NCBI GenBank assembly: GCA_017404585.1
Contig: JAFRCB010000052.1
Location: 1 to 8,112, forward strand
Origin: Lachnospiraceae bacterium
GTDB lineage: Bacteria; Bacillota; Clostridia; Lachnospirales; Lachnospiraceae
DNA length: 8,112 nt
Reading direction: 5' to 3'
In this document: one piece after another, positions 1-5,181 of the stretch
Position numbering within the stretch: the stretch's first letter is position 1
Layout: every line of letters begins with the position of its first letter
Translations under genes and position numbers: made by a program
The notes under the pieces: generated by a model
Told to the model about the DNA's origin: nothing
Seen by the model: the letters and a program-made list of their open reading frames with translations, nothing else
Database searches by the model: none

Positions 1-1156
1 AGCCGTCCGCGTCATGGTGATCATACATATCGCCGGTCGTGAAGGAAGCGAGGGGTTCGCTGTAAAGGCTGTACAGGGAAGTCGTGCCGGCCTTGATGAT
101 GTTGCCCTTGTAGAGCTTGAACCTGACTTCTCCTGTCACATACTCCTGTGTGGATTTTGCAAATGCGATCAGCGCGTCGCAGAGCGGCGTATACCATTTG
201 CCCTCGTAGACGACCTGAGCGAGCTTGTCGCCGACGGTCTTCTTGAATTCCATTGTAGCCCGGTCGAGGACGAGCTCCTCAAGCTGCTTGTGAGCCTCCA
301 TGAGGATCGTTCCGCCCGGTGTCTCATAGACGCCGCGGGACTTCATGCCGACGACGCGGTTCTCAACGATATCCACGATGCCGACGCCGTTCTCGCCGCC
401 GATCTTGTTCAGTGTGCGGATGATGTCGGCGACCTTCATCTGCGTGCCGTAGACGGAAGTCGGAATGCCCTTTTCAAATGTCATTGTGATCTCTGTCTCC
501 TTGTCCGGAGCTTTCTGCGGGGAGACGGAGAGGACGAGCATATGCTCATAATTCGGAGCCAGGGACGGATCTTCGAGCTCGAGACCTTCGTGGCTGATGT
601 GCCACAGGTTGCGGTCGCGGCTGTAGCTCTGGGAGTGGTCGAACGGAAGATCGATGCCGTGAGCCTTGCAGTACTCGATTTCGTCGTCGCGGGACTTCAT
701 TGTCCAGAGATCCGTCATACGCCACGGGGCGATGACTTTGATATCCGGAGCAAGGGCTTTGATGCCCAGCTCGAAGCGGATCTGATCGTTGCCCTTGCCT
801 GTAGCGCCGTGGCAGATCGCGACAGCGCCTTCCTTGCGCGCGATCTCGACCAGTTTCTTTACGATAGCGGGGCGGGCCATGGATGTGCCGAGCAGGTATT
901 TATTTTCATAGACAGCGCCTGCCTGTACGCAGGGCATAATGAAGTTCTCGGCAAAATCATCATTGATGTCCTCGATATATAATTTGGCAGCTCCGGAAAG
1001 CTGTGCCCTCTCGGAGAGACCGTCCAGCTCACTGCCCTGTCCGCAGTCTACGCAGCAGCAGATGACTTCGTATCCGAATGTCTCTTTAAGCCACGGGATG
1101 ACAGCTGTCGTGTCCAGACCGCCTGAGTAGGCAAGTACCACTTTCTCTTTGCTCAT
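1..1156 (-). CDS. argG: Argininosuccinate synthase (3' end cut by window edge)
   Basis: Cytoplasmic enzyme joining citrulline and aspartate with ATP to give argininosuccinate, the penultimate step of arginine synthesis. Reading the minus strand from ATG at 1156-1154 gives 385 complete codons before the window ends. Visible hallmarks are the N-terminal ATP-pyrophosphatase loop AYSGGLDT (residues 9-16), CHGATGKGNDQ (115-125) for nucleotide and substrate binding, and conserved YSRDRNLWHISHEG and GVYETPGGT blocks further on. ArgG is usually about 400 residues and the last visible residues (MYDHHDADG) match the C-terminal region, so only some 15-25 residues are missing. The start is fixed by AGGAGGA seven bases upstream. 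A Cys-rich stretch, CCCVDCGQG (33-41), is noted; I recall similar residues in Lachnospiraceae ArgG, so it is probably not a defect. The gene is divergent from argJ across a shared operator region. argH, the usual partner, is not visible and may lie beyond the left edge. Confidence 0.96.
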   Translation of the reverse strand, partial: MSKEKVVLAYSGGLDTTAVIPWLKETFGYEVICCCVDCGQGSELDGLSERAQLSGAAKLYIEDINDDFAENFIMPCVQAGAVYENKYLLGTSMARPAIVKKLVEIARKEGAVAICHGATGKGNDQIRFELGIKALAPDIKVIAPWRMTDLWTMKSRDDEIEYCKAHGIDLPFDHSQSYSRDRNLWHISHEGLELEDPSLAPNYEHMLVLSVSPQKAPDKETEITMTFEKGIPTSVYGTQMKVADIIRTLNKIGGENGVGIVDIVENRVVGMKSRGVYETPGGTILMEAHKQLEELVLDRATMEFKKTVGDKLAQVVYEGKWYTPLCDALIAFAKSTQEYVTGEVRFKLYKGNIIKAGTTSLYSLYSEPLASFTTGDMYDHHDADG

Positions 1157-1163
1157 AATAATA

Positions 1164-1170
1164 TCCTCCT
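1164..1170 (-). promoter_or_regulatory. argG ribosome binding site
   Basis: On the minus strand this reads AGGAGGA, near-perfect complementarity to the 16S rRNA 3' end, with seven bases before the ATG at 1156. It supports the chosen argG start. Confidence 0.85.
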
Positions 1171-1210
1171 GGTATTTAGTACAAATGGGACCGTATGCCG
1201 GTATCTTTAC

Positions 1211-1238
1211 ATTGTATATGATTTTTCGCGTAATGCAA
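1211..1238 (-). promoter_or_regulatory. Possible second, proximal argG promoter
   Basis: On the minus strand, TTGCAT (1238-1233) and TACAAT (1216-1211, 5 of 6 to TATAAT) are separated by 16 bp. Transcription would begin near 1204, leaving a leader of about 48 nt. The -35 again contains TGCAT, the half-site seen in the ARG boxes, but no full box is present here. The call rests on hexamer matching only. Confidence 0.35.
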
Positions 1239-1270
1239 ATCTTTTTCTTTGCGGCCCCGCAACGAGATAT

Positions 1271-1299
1271 ACTATACACCTTATGCATCCATTATGCAA
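1271..1299 (-). promoter_or_regulatory. Distal argG promoter overlapping ARG boxes
   Basis: On the minus strand, a -35 TTGCAT (1299-1294) and a -10 TATAGT (1276-1271, 5 of 6 to consensus) are separated by exactly 17 bp. The predicted transcription start is near 1264, giving a leader of about 108 nt. An ARG-box-like palindrome (1284-1298) covers the -35 and spacer, and a second (1305-1317) lies immediately upstream, so a bound ArgR-type repressor would block polymerase. The sigma-A type promoter and its repression are inferred from sequence alone. Confidence 0.55.
1284..1298. promoter_or_regulatory. ARG-box-like operator 1 (argG side)
   Basis: TGCAT, five bases, then ATGCA: perfect 5-bp inverted arms of the ArgR/AhrC type (known core TGNAT-N4-ATNCA), but with a 5-bp spacer, so it is the weakest of the four. 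Its centre is at 1291, about 20 bp from operator 2. It overlaps the -35 of the distal argG promoter. Confidence 0.45.
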
Positions 1300-1304
1300 G
1301 TGTC

Positions 1305-1317
1305 TGCATAAAATTCA
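1305..1317. promoter_or_regulatory. ARG-box-like operator 2
   Basis: TGCATAAAATTCA: arms TGCAT and ATTCA around a 3-bp AT spacer. ATTCA is the classical ARG-box half-site. The centre at 1311 is 20 bp from operator 1 and 22 bp from operator 3, so all would face the same side of the helix. Confidence 0.5.
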
Positions 1318-1325
1318 GAAATATG

Positions 1326-1340
1326 TTGCATAATATGCAA
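1326..1340. promoter_or_regulatory. ARG-box-like operator 3
   Basis: TTGCATAATATGCAA is a perfect palindrome of 7-bp arms around one A. It overlaps the -35 of the upstream argJ promoter. Its centre at 1333 is 20.5 bp from operator 4, matching the two-turn spacing known for paired ARG boxes bound by one ArgR hexamer. Confidence 0.6.
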
Positions 1341-1354
1341 ACGGAATGTATAAT
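1326..1354 (+). promoter_or_regulatory. Upstream argJ promoter embedded in ARG boxes
   Basis: -35 TTGCAT (1326-1331), a 17-bp spacer and a perfect -10 TATAAT (1349-1354), with a predicted start near 1361. Each hexamer lies inside an ARG-box-like palindrome (operators 3 and 4). This is the natural arginine-repressed promoter for argJBD, though only inferred from sequence. Confidence 0.6.
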
Positions 1355-1360
1355 TATGCA
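1347..1360. promoter_or_regulatory. ARG-box operator 4 (best match)
   Basis: TGTATAATTATGCA has TGTAT and ATGCA arms with the canonical 4-bp AT spacer, fitting the ArgR/AhrC core TGNAT-N4-ATNCA. It contains the -10 hexamer TATAAT of the upstream argJ promoter, so binding and promoter melting are mutually exclusive. The identity of the regulator is inferred; no argR gene is in the window. Confidence 0.65.
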
Positions 1361-1373
1361 AATAATAATGAGG

Positions 1374-1402
1374 TTTACTTTTTTTAACTGTTGATATATT
1401 AT
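1374..1402 (+). promoter_or_regulatory. Downstream argJ promoter candidate
   Basis: TTTACT (1374-1379, 4 of 6 to TTGACA), a 17-bp spacer and TATTAT (1397-1402, 5 of 6 to TATAAT). The predicted start is near 1409, giving a leader of about 48 nt. It lies outside the ARG-box array, so if it is used it could give a basal level or be blocked only indirectly. Confidence 0.4.
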
Positions 1403-1445
1403 TTATAAGGTTCGGACAGATAGAAAATGTGCCGTAAAAATATCT

Positions 1446-1453
1446 GAGGAGGG
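1446..1453 (+). promoter_or_regulatory. argJ ribosome binding site
   Basis: GAGGAGGG lies only three bases before the ATG at 1457 (GGAGG ends four bases before it). Spacing is tight but acceptable, and it fixes the start. Confidence 0.75.
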
Positions 1454-1456
1454 CAT

Positions 1457-2683
1457 ATGAAAGTTATAGACGGCGGTATTACATCCGCAAAAGGTTTTTT
1501 TGCCGCAGGCGGCGCGGCAGGCATCAAAAAGAACGGAAGCGCTGATATGGCGATGATATATTCGGAAGTTCCCGCCGAGGCGGCAGGTACATTCACGACC
1601 AATGTGGTCAAGGCAGCTCCGGTCATCTGGGACCGCGATATAGTAAGATCAGGCGGTCTTGTACAGGCGGTCGTGATCAACTCCGGTGTTGCAAATGCAT
1701 GCACCGGTCAGCTGGGTCTGGCCTACTGCAGACAGACAGCGGAGGCAGCTGCACGCAGCTTCGGCATCGATCCGCTCGAGGTCTTGGTCGCGTCCACCGG
1801 CGTCATCGGTCAGCAGATCCCGATCGATAAGATCACAGCCGGCTGCGGCATGCTGAAGGAAAAACTCGGTTCCACGCGCGAGGACGGACTGTCATGCGCA
1901 AGGGCCATTATGACTACTGACACTGTATCCAAGGAAGCTGCCTGCGAGATCACCCTCTCTGACGGAACGACGGTGACGATCGGCGGCTGCTGCAAGGGCT
2001 CGGGCATGATTCATCCGAATATGTGCACGATGCTCTGCTTCATCGGAACGGATGCGGCTATCTCCAAGAAGATGCTTCAGAAAGCGCTCTCGGATGTTGT
2101 CCCCGAGACGTTCAATATGGTCTCCGTTGACGGTGATACGTCCACCAATGACACATGTATTCTGATGGCCAACGGTCTTGCCGGCAATGCGGACATTATT
2201 TCAGAGGATGAGGATTATAAGATTTTCCATGACGCTCTCCATGCAGTTATGACGTCATTATCCACGCAGTTGGCGAGGGACGGCGAGGGCGCAACCTGCC
2301 TCTTTGAGGTGAAGGTCATAAATGCTGACACGAAGGAGAACGCGCGGATACTTGCGCGCTCAGTTGTGTCATCGTCTCTCACTAAGGCTGCAATCTACGG
2401 TCACGACGCGAACTGGGGACGTATCCTCTGCGCGCTCGGTTATTCAGGCGCGATGTTCGATCCGGAGAAGGTCGATCTGTATCTTACGAGTGCAGCGGGA
2501 GAGCTCAAAATTCTTGAGAACGGTGTTTCGACCGGCTACAGTGAGGAATTTGCAACAAAAATTCTCTCTGAAGACGCAATCACGGCAACCTGTGATATGA
2601 AGATGGGCGATGCCTCCGCGGAAGCCTGGGGCTGTGACCTCACACACGCATACGTGGATATCAACGCGGATTACCGCTCATAA
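1457..2683 (+). CDS. argJ: Glutamate N-acetyltransferase ArgJ (ornithine acetyltransferase)
   Basis: Moves the acetyl group from N-acetylornithine to glutamate, making ornithine and regenerating N-acetylglutamate. In bifunctional members it also uses acetyl-CoA. The 408 residues match the usual length of about 400. The family Ntn-hydrolase fold is processed autocatalytically before a threonine nucleophile. Here that site is KGSGMIHPNMC-TML with Cys190 and Thr191, so the expected alpha chain is 1-190 and beta chain 191-408. Most homologues I recall have Ala before the Thr. Other visible blocks are INSGVANACTG (74-84), ASTGVIGQ (112-119) with the probable oxyanion-hole Thr-Gly, and SVDGDTSTNDT (223-233). 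The gene is first in the argJBD group and divergent from argG. argC, which often precedes argJ, is absent. Whether it is mono- or bifunctional cannot be read from the sequence. Confidence 0.96.
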   Translation: MKVIDGGITSAKGFFAAGGAAGIKKNGSADMAMIYSEVPAEAAGTFTTNVVKAAPVIWDRDIVRSGGLVQAVVINSGVANACTGQLGLAYCRQTAEAAARSFGIDPLEVLVASTGVIGQQIPIDKITAGCGMLKEKLGSTREDGLSCARAIMTTDTVSKEAACEITLSDGTTVTIGGCCKGSGMIHPNMCTMLCFIGTDAAISKKMLQKALSDVVPETFNMVSVDGDTSTNDTCILMANGLAGNADIISEDEDYKIFHDALHAVMTSLSTQLARDGEGATCLFEVKVINADTKENARILARSVVSSSLTKAAIYGHDANWGRILCALGYSGAMFDPEKVDLYLTSAAGELKILENGVSTGYSEEFATKILSEDAITATCDMKMGDASAEAWGCDLTHAYVDINADYRS

Positions 2684-2798
2684 CATATAGAAGGTATTCT
2701 CCGGGGCGTGGCTGCATAAGAAGCCGGAGCACATGGAGAATGCGGCACCGGAAGATGTGCCGGCATAGCGGACAAATAAGGCTAAGGAGGAGAAGAGT
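2684..2798 (+). other. argJ-argB spacer with overlapping inverted repeats
   Basis: The 115-nt gap contains a stem of CGGCAC (2743-2748) with GTGCCG (2757-2762) around an 8-nt loop. It also has two competing pairings: CTCCGG (2699-2704) with CCGGAG (2724-2729), and ATTCTCC (2696-2702) with GGAGAAT (2735-2741). None is followed by a T-run, so they are not intrinsic terminators. They could be mRNA-processing or stability elements in the polycistronic transcript, which is speculation. No promoter or ARG box was recognised here. Confidence 0.4.
2784..2792 (+). promoter_or_regulatory. argB ribosome binding site
   Basis: AAGGAGGAG, a near-perfect Shine-Dalgarno sequence, with eight bases between GGAGG and the ATG at 2799. 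It fixes the argB start. Confidence 0.85.
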
Positions 2799-3707
2799 AT
2801 GGCAGAAAATATGGATCTATGGCTGGAAAAGGCGCAGGTGCTCATCGAAGCGCTGCCCTACATCCGCGAGTTCAACGGAAAGACGATCGTAGTCAAATAC
2901 GGCGGATCCGCGATGACGGATTCACACCTGAAGAAGAGTGTCGTCAAGGACGTGACGCTCCTCAAGCTTGTCGGCATGAAGCCGATCATTGTTCACGGCG
3001 GAGGAAAGGAGATCAGCAAATGGGTCAAGCTCTCCGGACAGACTCCGGAGTTCGTGAACGGCCTCCGCGTGACCGATGCAACGACCATGGAGATCGCCGA
3101 GATGGTGCTTGGTAAGGTCAATAAGGGTCTTGTTCAGTACATGGAAGGAAACGGCATCAAGGCCTGCGGCATCTCCGGCAAGGACGGAGGAACGATGCGT
3201 GTTAAGAAGAGAGAACTCGCGGACGGCCGCGATATCGGCTTTGTCGGTGAAGTCACAAAAGTCGACACGACACTGATCAACACTCTGCTCGAAAATGATT
3301 TCGTTCCGGTCATCTGCCCGATCGGTCTCGGTGAGGAGGACTGCAAGTCGTATAACGTGAATGCCGACGATGCAGCCTGCGCGATCGCGACCGCAATGCA
3401 GGCAGGCAAGCTCGTATTCCTCAGCGATATTGAGGGCGTATACGAGGATCCGCACGATCCGTCGACACTGATTTCCGAACTGACAATAGATGACGCGGAG
3501 AAATTCATCGCCTCCGGCAATGCGGGCGGCGGAATGCTTCCGAAGCTTCAGAACTGCATTGAGGCTATTAAGCAGGGCGTTTCCCGCGTCCATATTCTTG
3601 ACGGAAGAGTAGAGCACTCGCTGCTCCTTGAGTTCTTTACTGACAAGGGTATCGGAACGGCAATCATCGACGAGGAAGGCAGCCGATATTATCACGGTGA
3701 TAAGTAA
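2799..3707 (+). CDS. argB: Acetylglutamate kinase, arginine-sensitive type
   Basis: Cytoplasmic amino-acid kinase that phosphorylates N-acetylglutamate with ATP, the committed step of the cyclic pathway. The 302 residues fit the family. Visible motifs are VVKYGGSAM (31-39; Lys33 aligns with the phosphate-binding Lys of the family), HGGGKEIS (66-73) in the glycine-rich substrate loop, NVNADDAA (186-193), and GGMLPKL (244-250) with a catalytic-type Lys249. An N-terminal helix of about 25 residues precedes the kinase core. The C-terminus has [18 protein letters not shown] (273-290), matching the known signature of arginine-inhibited hexameric kinases, H-x-x-LLE-x-x-T-x-x-G-x-GT. Feedback inhibition by arginine is therefore likely, in keeping with an ArgJ-type cycle where this step is the control point. 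It is co-oriented with argJ and argD. Confidence 0.96.
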   Translation: MAENMDLWLEKAQVLIEALPYIREFNGKTIVVKYGGSAMTDSHLKKSVVKDVTLLKLVGMKPIIVHGGGKEISKWVKLSGQTPEFVNGLRVTDATTMEIAEMVLGKVNKGLVQYMEGNGIKACGISGKDGGTMRVKKRELADGRDIGFVGEVTKVDTTLINTLLENDFVPVICPIGLGEEDCKSYNVNADDAACAIATAMQAGKLVFLSDIEGVYEDPHDPSTLISELTIDDAEKFIASGNAGGGMLPKLQNCIEAIKQGVSRVHILDGRVEHSLLLEFFTDKGIGTAIIDEEGSRYYHGDK

Positions 3708-3788
3708 GTGCTGTGAGGCGCGGGCGTTTCCGGCGCCGGTCCACTTGTCCATCATCTCACGCATTAATTCGTGAGAATTCTGCATTAA

Positions 3789-3802
3789 TGAATTAAAATA
3801 CA
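3789..3802. promoter_or_regulatory. ARG-box-like site just upstream of argD
   Basis: TGAATTAAAATACA matches the classical ARG-box core TGAAT-N4-ATTCA at all but one base, including the AT-only spacer. It ends right at the argD Shine-Dalgarno (AGAGAGG, 3802-3808), 14 bases before the ATG. No convincing -35 is present for a promoter here, so binding would act on an internal promoter not recognised, as a roadblock to read-through, or not at all. Confidence 0.35.
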
Positions 3803-3808
3803 GAGAGG
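3802..3808 (+). promoter_or_regulatory. argD ribosome binding site
   Basis: AGAGAGG with eight bases before the ATG at 3817. It is weaker than the AGGAGG sites of its neighbours but well placed, and it fixes the start. Confidence 0.65.
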
Positions 3809-3816
3809 TACAAATA

Positions 3817-5007
3817 ATGAATCAGCAGGAGATTATGACCACTGTCGATGAGTATGTGCTGCATACCTATAACCGTTTCCCTATCTCCATTGACCGGGGA
3901 ATGGGGACCCATGTCTGGGATTCAGAGGGAAAAGAATATCTGGATTTTATGGCGGGTATTGCTGTCTATGCCCTCGGTTACCACTATCCGGAATACGATG
4001 AGGCGCTGAAGGCGCAGATCGATAAAGTGCTCCACACGTCAAACCTCTATTACCATGAACCGCTTGCCCTGGCGGCAAAGGCAGTTGTCGAATCCACCGG
4101 GCTCTCCAAAGTTTTCTTCACCAACAGCGGTGCGGAAGCAATCGAGGGCGCGATCAAGTCCGCGAGGAAATACGCATGGATGAAAGACGGTAAGAACAAC
4201 CATGAGATCATCGCGATGAAGAGCTCCTTCCACGGCCGCTCCGTCGGCGCTCTGTCCGTCACAGGCAACGCCCACTACCAGGATCCGTTCAAGCCGCTTA
4301 TGGGCGGAGTCGTATTTGCGGAATTCAATAATCTGCAGAGTGTACTTGATCTTGTCAATGATACGACCTGCGCGATTCTCCTTGAGACAGTTCAGGGAGA
4401 AGGAGGCATCTATCCGGCAGATCCGGAGTTCCTTCAGGGGATCCGCAGGATCTGCGATGAGAAGGATATCCTGCTGATTCTTGATGAGATCCAGTGCGGC
4501 ATGGGACGCACCGGGACTATGTGGGCTTACGAACAGTACGGCATAAAGCCGGATATTGTGACCTGCGCGAAGGCTCTCGGCTGCGGTGTTCCGGTCGGAG
4601 CTTTTGTCCTTAACGAGAAGGCAGCTGCCAAAGGCCTCATGCCGGGTGACCACGGCACGACTTACGGCGGGAACCCATTCGTCTGCACTGCTGTCGCGGA
4701 AGTTTTCAGCCTGTACGAGAAAATCGGCCTGATCTCACATGTGAAGGAGATTTCGGAGTATCTGGCGTCCTCGCTCGACGCATTTGCCGAAAAGCATGCA
4801 TGCGTGACTGCTCACCGCGGTCTCGGCCTTATCCGAGGGCTTGAGTTTGCGAAGGAAGTGCCCGTTGGGGAAGTGACAAAGAGAGCGCTTGAGAAAGGAC
4901 TTCTCATAATCAGCGCCGGATCTAACGTGCTGCGCTTTGTCCCGCCGCTCATCATCACGAAGGAGGATGTGGACGAGGCGATGGCGATCCTTGAGGAATG
5001 CATCTGA
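3817..5007 (+). CDS. argD: Acetylornithine aminotransferase (class III PLP enzyme)
   Basis: Converts N-acetylglutamate semialdehyde plus glutamate to N-acetylornithine plus 2-oxoglutarate. The 396 residues are typical. PLP-binding features are NSGAEAIE (103-110) for the phosphate cup, FHGRSVGALS (138-147), ILDEIQCGMGRTG (221-233) with Asp223 facing the pyridine nitrogen, TCAKALGCGVPVGA (249-262) with Schiff-base Lys252, and HGTTYGGNP (279-287) supplying the phosphate-binding Thr. LETVQGEGG (189-197) fits the acetylornithine/ornithine aminotransferase subfamily. The position directly after argB makes acetylornithine the likely substrate. A side role in lysine synthesis (succinyl-diaminopimelate) is known for some homologues and cannot be excluded. 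It is the last gene of the group, followed 47 nt later by a terminator. argF, often next in such clusters, is absent. Confidence 0.96.
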   Translation: MNQQEIMTTVDEYVLHTYNRFPISIDRGMGTHVWDSEGKEYLDFMAGIAVYALGYHYPEYDEALKAQIDKVLHTSNLYYHEPLALAAKAVVESTGLSKVFFTNSGAEAIEGAIKSARKYAWMKDGKNNHEIIAMKSSFHGRSVGALSVTGNAHYQDPFKPLMGGVVFAEFNNLQSVLDLVNDTTCAILLETVQGEGGIYPADPEFLQGIRRICDEKDILLILDEIQCGMGRTGTMWAYEQYGIKPDIVTCAKALGCGVPVGAFVLNEKAAAKGLMPGDHGTTYGGNPFVCTAVAEVFSLYEKIGLISHVKEISEYLASSLDAFAEKHACVTAHRGLGLIRGLEFAKEVPVGEVTKRALEKGLLIISAGSNVLRFVPPLIITKEDVDEAMAILEECI

Positions 5008-5052
5008 AGAACAGGATGGACTCCTTTCAGAACGGTTTGAGATATACACATA

Positions 5053-5088
5053 AAGAAAGGGCTGTCTTGCGACGGCCCTTTCTCTCTG
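5053..5088 (+). terminator. Rho-independent terminator after argD
   Basis: A stem of 13 bp (5054-5066 with 5071-5083; arms AAGAAAGGGC with TGTC, and GACG with GCCCTTTCTT-like complement, one G-T pair) closes on a TTGC loop. It is followed by a pyrimidine run, TCTCT, rather than pure T. It lies 47 nt after argD and separates the arginine genes from the lipoprotein and two-component operon. Confidence 0.8.
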
Positions 5089-5108
5089 CGCAAATTCGTA
5101 AATCTATC

Positions 5109-5137
5109 TTGTTTTTTGACATGAGATTCGTTAAAAT
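5109..5137 (+). promoter_or_regulatory. Promoter candidate for the ComEA-like / two-component operon
   Basis: TTGTTT (5109-5114) with a 17-bp spacer to TAAAAT (5132-5137, 5 of 6 to TATAAT) would start transcription near 5144. A perfect TTGACA also occurs at 5116-5121, but it is 10 bp from TAAAAT and has only a poor -10 (TAAAGC, 5138-5143) at 16 bp. A promoter in this AT-rich stretch is likely because a terminator lies just upstream; which hexamers are used is unclear. Confidence 0.4.
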
Positions 5138-5169
5138 TAAAGCGTGCACGTGCCGGTACAGCAATGACT

Positions 5170-5174
5170 GGAGG
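5170..5174 (+). promoter_or_regulatory. Ribosome binding site deciding the ComEA-like start
   Basis: GGAGG lies seven bases before ATG 5182. An in-frame ATG at 5164 is upstream of this site and has no good Shine-Dalgarno sequence of its own, so 5182 is preferred. Confidence 0.75.
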
Positions 5175-5181
5175 TGCACTT

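Larger units (their letters stand above)
3708..3816 (+). other. argB-argD spacer with hairpins and a 21-bp-spaced repeat
   Basis: The 109-nt gap holds a hairpin of TCTCACG (3755-3761) with CGTGAGA (3770-3776) around CATTAATT. It also holds the 10-bp palindrome CCGGCGCCGG (3730-3739) and two direct copies of GCATTAAT (3761-3768, 3782-3789) exactly 21 bp apart. The absence of a T-run argues against a terminator. The 21-bp period equals that of the ARG-box array upstream of argJ, which hints at a regulatory role. Confidence 0.4.

Noticed and set aside
14..982. Long open frame on the plus strand opposite argG (about 320 codons).
   Set aside because: argG on the minus strand has intact family motifs throughout; the plus frame has no recognisable domain and is a codon-bias shadow.
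1249..1262. GC-rich palindrome TTGCGGCCCCGCAA in the argG leader, considered as a terminator or riboswitch piece.
   Set aside because: No T-run follows on either strand, and no T-box or other riboswitch signature is seen in the leader.
1149..1394. Small plus-strand ORF across the argG-argJ intergenic region.
   Set aside because: It overlaps promoters and operators, has AT-driven composition and no ribosome site.
2733..2768. 11-codon ORF (MENAAPEDVPA) before argB with GGAG just upstream, considered as a leader peptide.
   Set aside because: It contains no arginine codons, no attenuator-like terminator follows, and ORFs this short are expected by chance.
2922..3785. Long open frame on the minus strand opposite argB (about 287 codons).
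   Set aside because: argB is clearly real with a good ribosome site; the antisense frame has no recognisable motifs.
5116..5142. Perfect TTGACA as the main -35 of the ComEA-like operon.
   Set aside because: The best -10 (TAAAAT) is only 10 bp away and the -10 at proper distance is poor, so it is only an alternative to TTGTTT/TAAAAT.
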